From contig JAIFKN010000287.1 in the NCBI GenBank assembly GCA_020049615.1, positions 1 to 6,806 on the forward strand: DNA of 6,806 nucleotides, in the 5' to 3' direction. The translations under genes and the position numbers were made by a program. The stretch comes from a bacterium (GTDB lineage: Bacteria > Planctomycetota > UBA11346). The notes under the pieces were generated by a model. That model saw only the letters and a program-made list of their open reading frames with translations. It was not told where the DNA came from and searched no databases. This document shows positions 6,739-6,806 of this stretch, one piece after another (the stretch's first letter is position 1; every line of letters starts with the position of its first letter).

Positions 6739-6806
6739 GTGACCCACCGCATCGGACTCGGCTTCGATATCCATCGGCTCGAGTCTGATCCGGGGCCGGA
6801 TGCCGG
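6739..6806 (+). CDS. ispF: 2-C-methyl-D-erythritol 2,4-cyclodiphosphate synthase, 5' end only
   Basis: Only the first 22 codons are in the window, from a GTG at 6739: MTHRIGLGFDIHRLESDPGP. IspF proteins begin with almost exactly RIGxGFDxHRL, where the Asp and His of GFDxH are zinc ligands; both are present here. The enzyme cyclises the CDP-linked intermediate of the non-mevalonate (MEP) isoprenoid pathway, releasing CMP. It begins 7 bases after the gcvH stop and is probably cotranscribed with it. The start fits the usual short N-terminus. Identification rests on this one motif because the rest lies outside. Confidence 0.85.
   Translation, partial: MTHRIGLGFDIHRLESDPGPDA

Overview
The window is very GC-rich and gene-dense chromosomal bacterial DNA. 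It holds a eukaryote-type Ser/Thr kinase with an extra N-terminal domain, an FHA protein, a WYL regulator, a flagellar-rod-like small protein, a bacteriohemerythrin, gcvH and the start of ispF. This mix, and especially the kinase's N-terminal domain, suggests a Planctomycetota-like or other environmental bacterium with abundant Ser/Thr phospho-signalling. The assignment is an inference from gene content; there is no rRNA or other phylogenetic marker.

Left part (1-3226). The 3' end of an FHA-domain protein (+) converges on a 391-residue coiled-coil-rich protein of unknown function (-), with an imperfect bidirectional terminator-like hairpin between them. Upstream of the unknown gene, on the same strand, lies a WYL-domain transcriptional regulator. 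The 84-base gap between them begins with a small REP-like palindrome.

Middle (3227-4909). A 55-residue predicted single-span membrane protein starts behind a strong Shine-Dalgarno sequence. An 89-residue protein resembling a miniature flagellar rod/hook protein follows, with a good promoter that would give an almost leaderless mRNA. It overlaps tail-to-tail with a family 2 glycosyltransferase (-). Upstream of the glycosyltransferase is a bacteriohemerythrin whose reading frame is broken by a single-base deletion; repairing it restores every iron ligand.

Right part (4910-6806). A membrane-anchored Ser/Thr kinase (-) is followed by a second copy of the REP-like palindrome. Divergent from it is gcvH (glycine cleavage H protein, +), whose leader carries a six-unit, 7-base tandem repeat. 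The start of ispF (MEP isoprenoid pathway) lies 7 bases after gcvH.

How the genes work together: the kinase (writer) and FHA protein (phosphothreonine reader) fit one phospho-signalling network but are about 4 kb apart and not one operon. Hemerythrin and glycosyltransferase form a compact co-oriented pair. gcvH and ispF are probably cotranscribed. No mobile element, CRISPR array, tRNA or rRNA was seen. The best candidates for something undescribed are the unknown coiled-coil protein beside the WYL regulator and the paired palindromes with compensatory stem changes.
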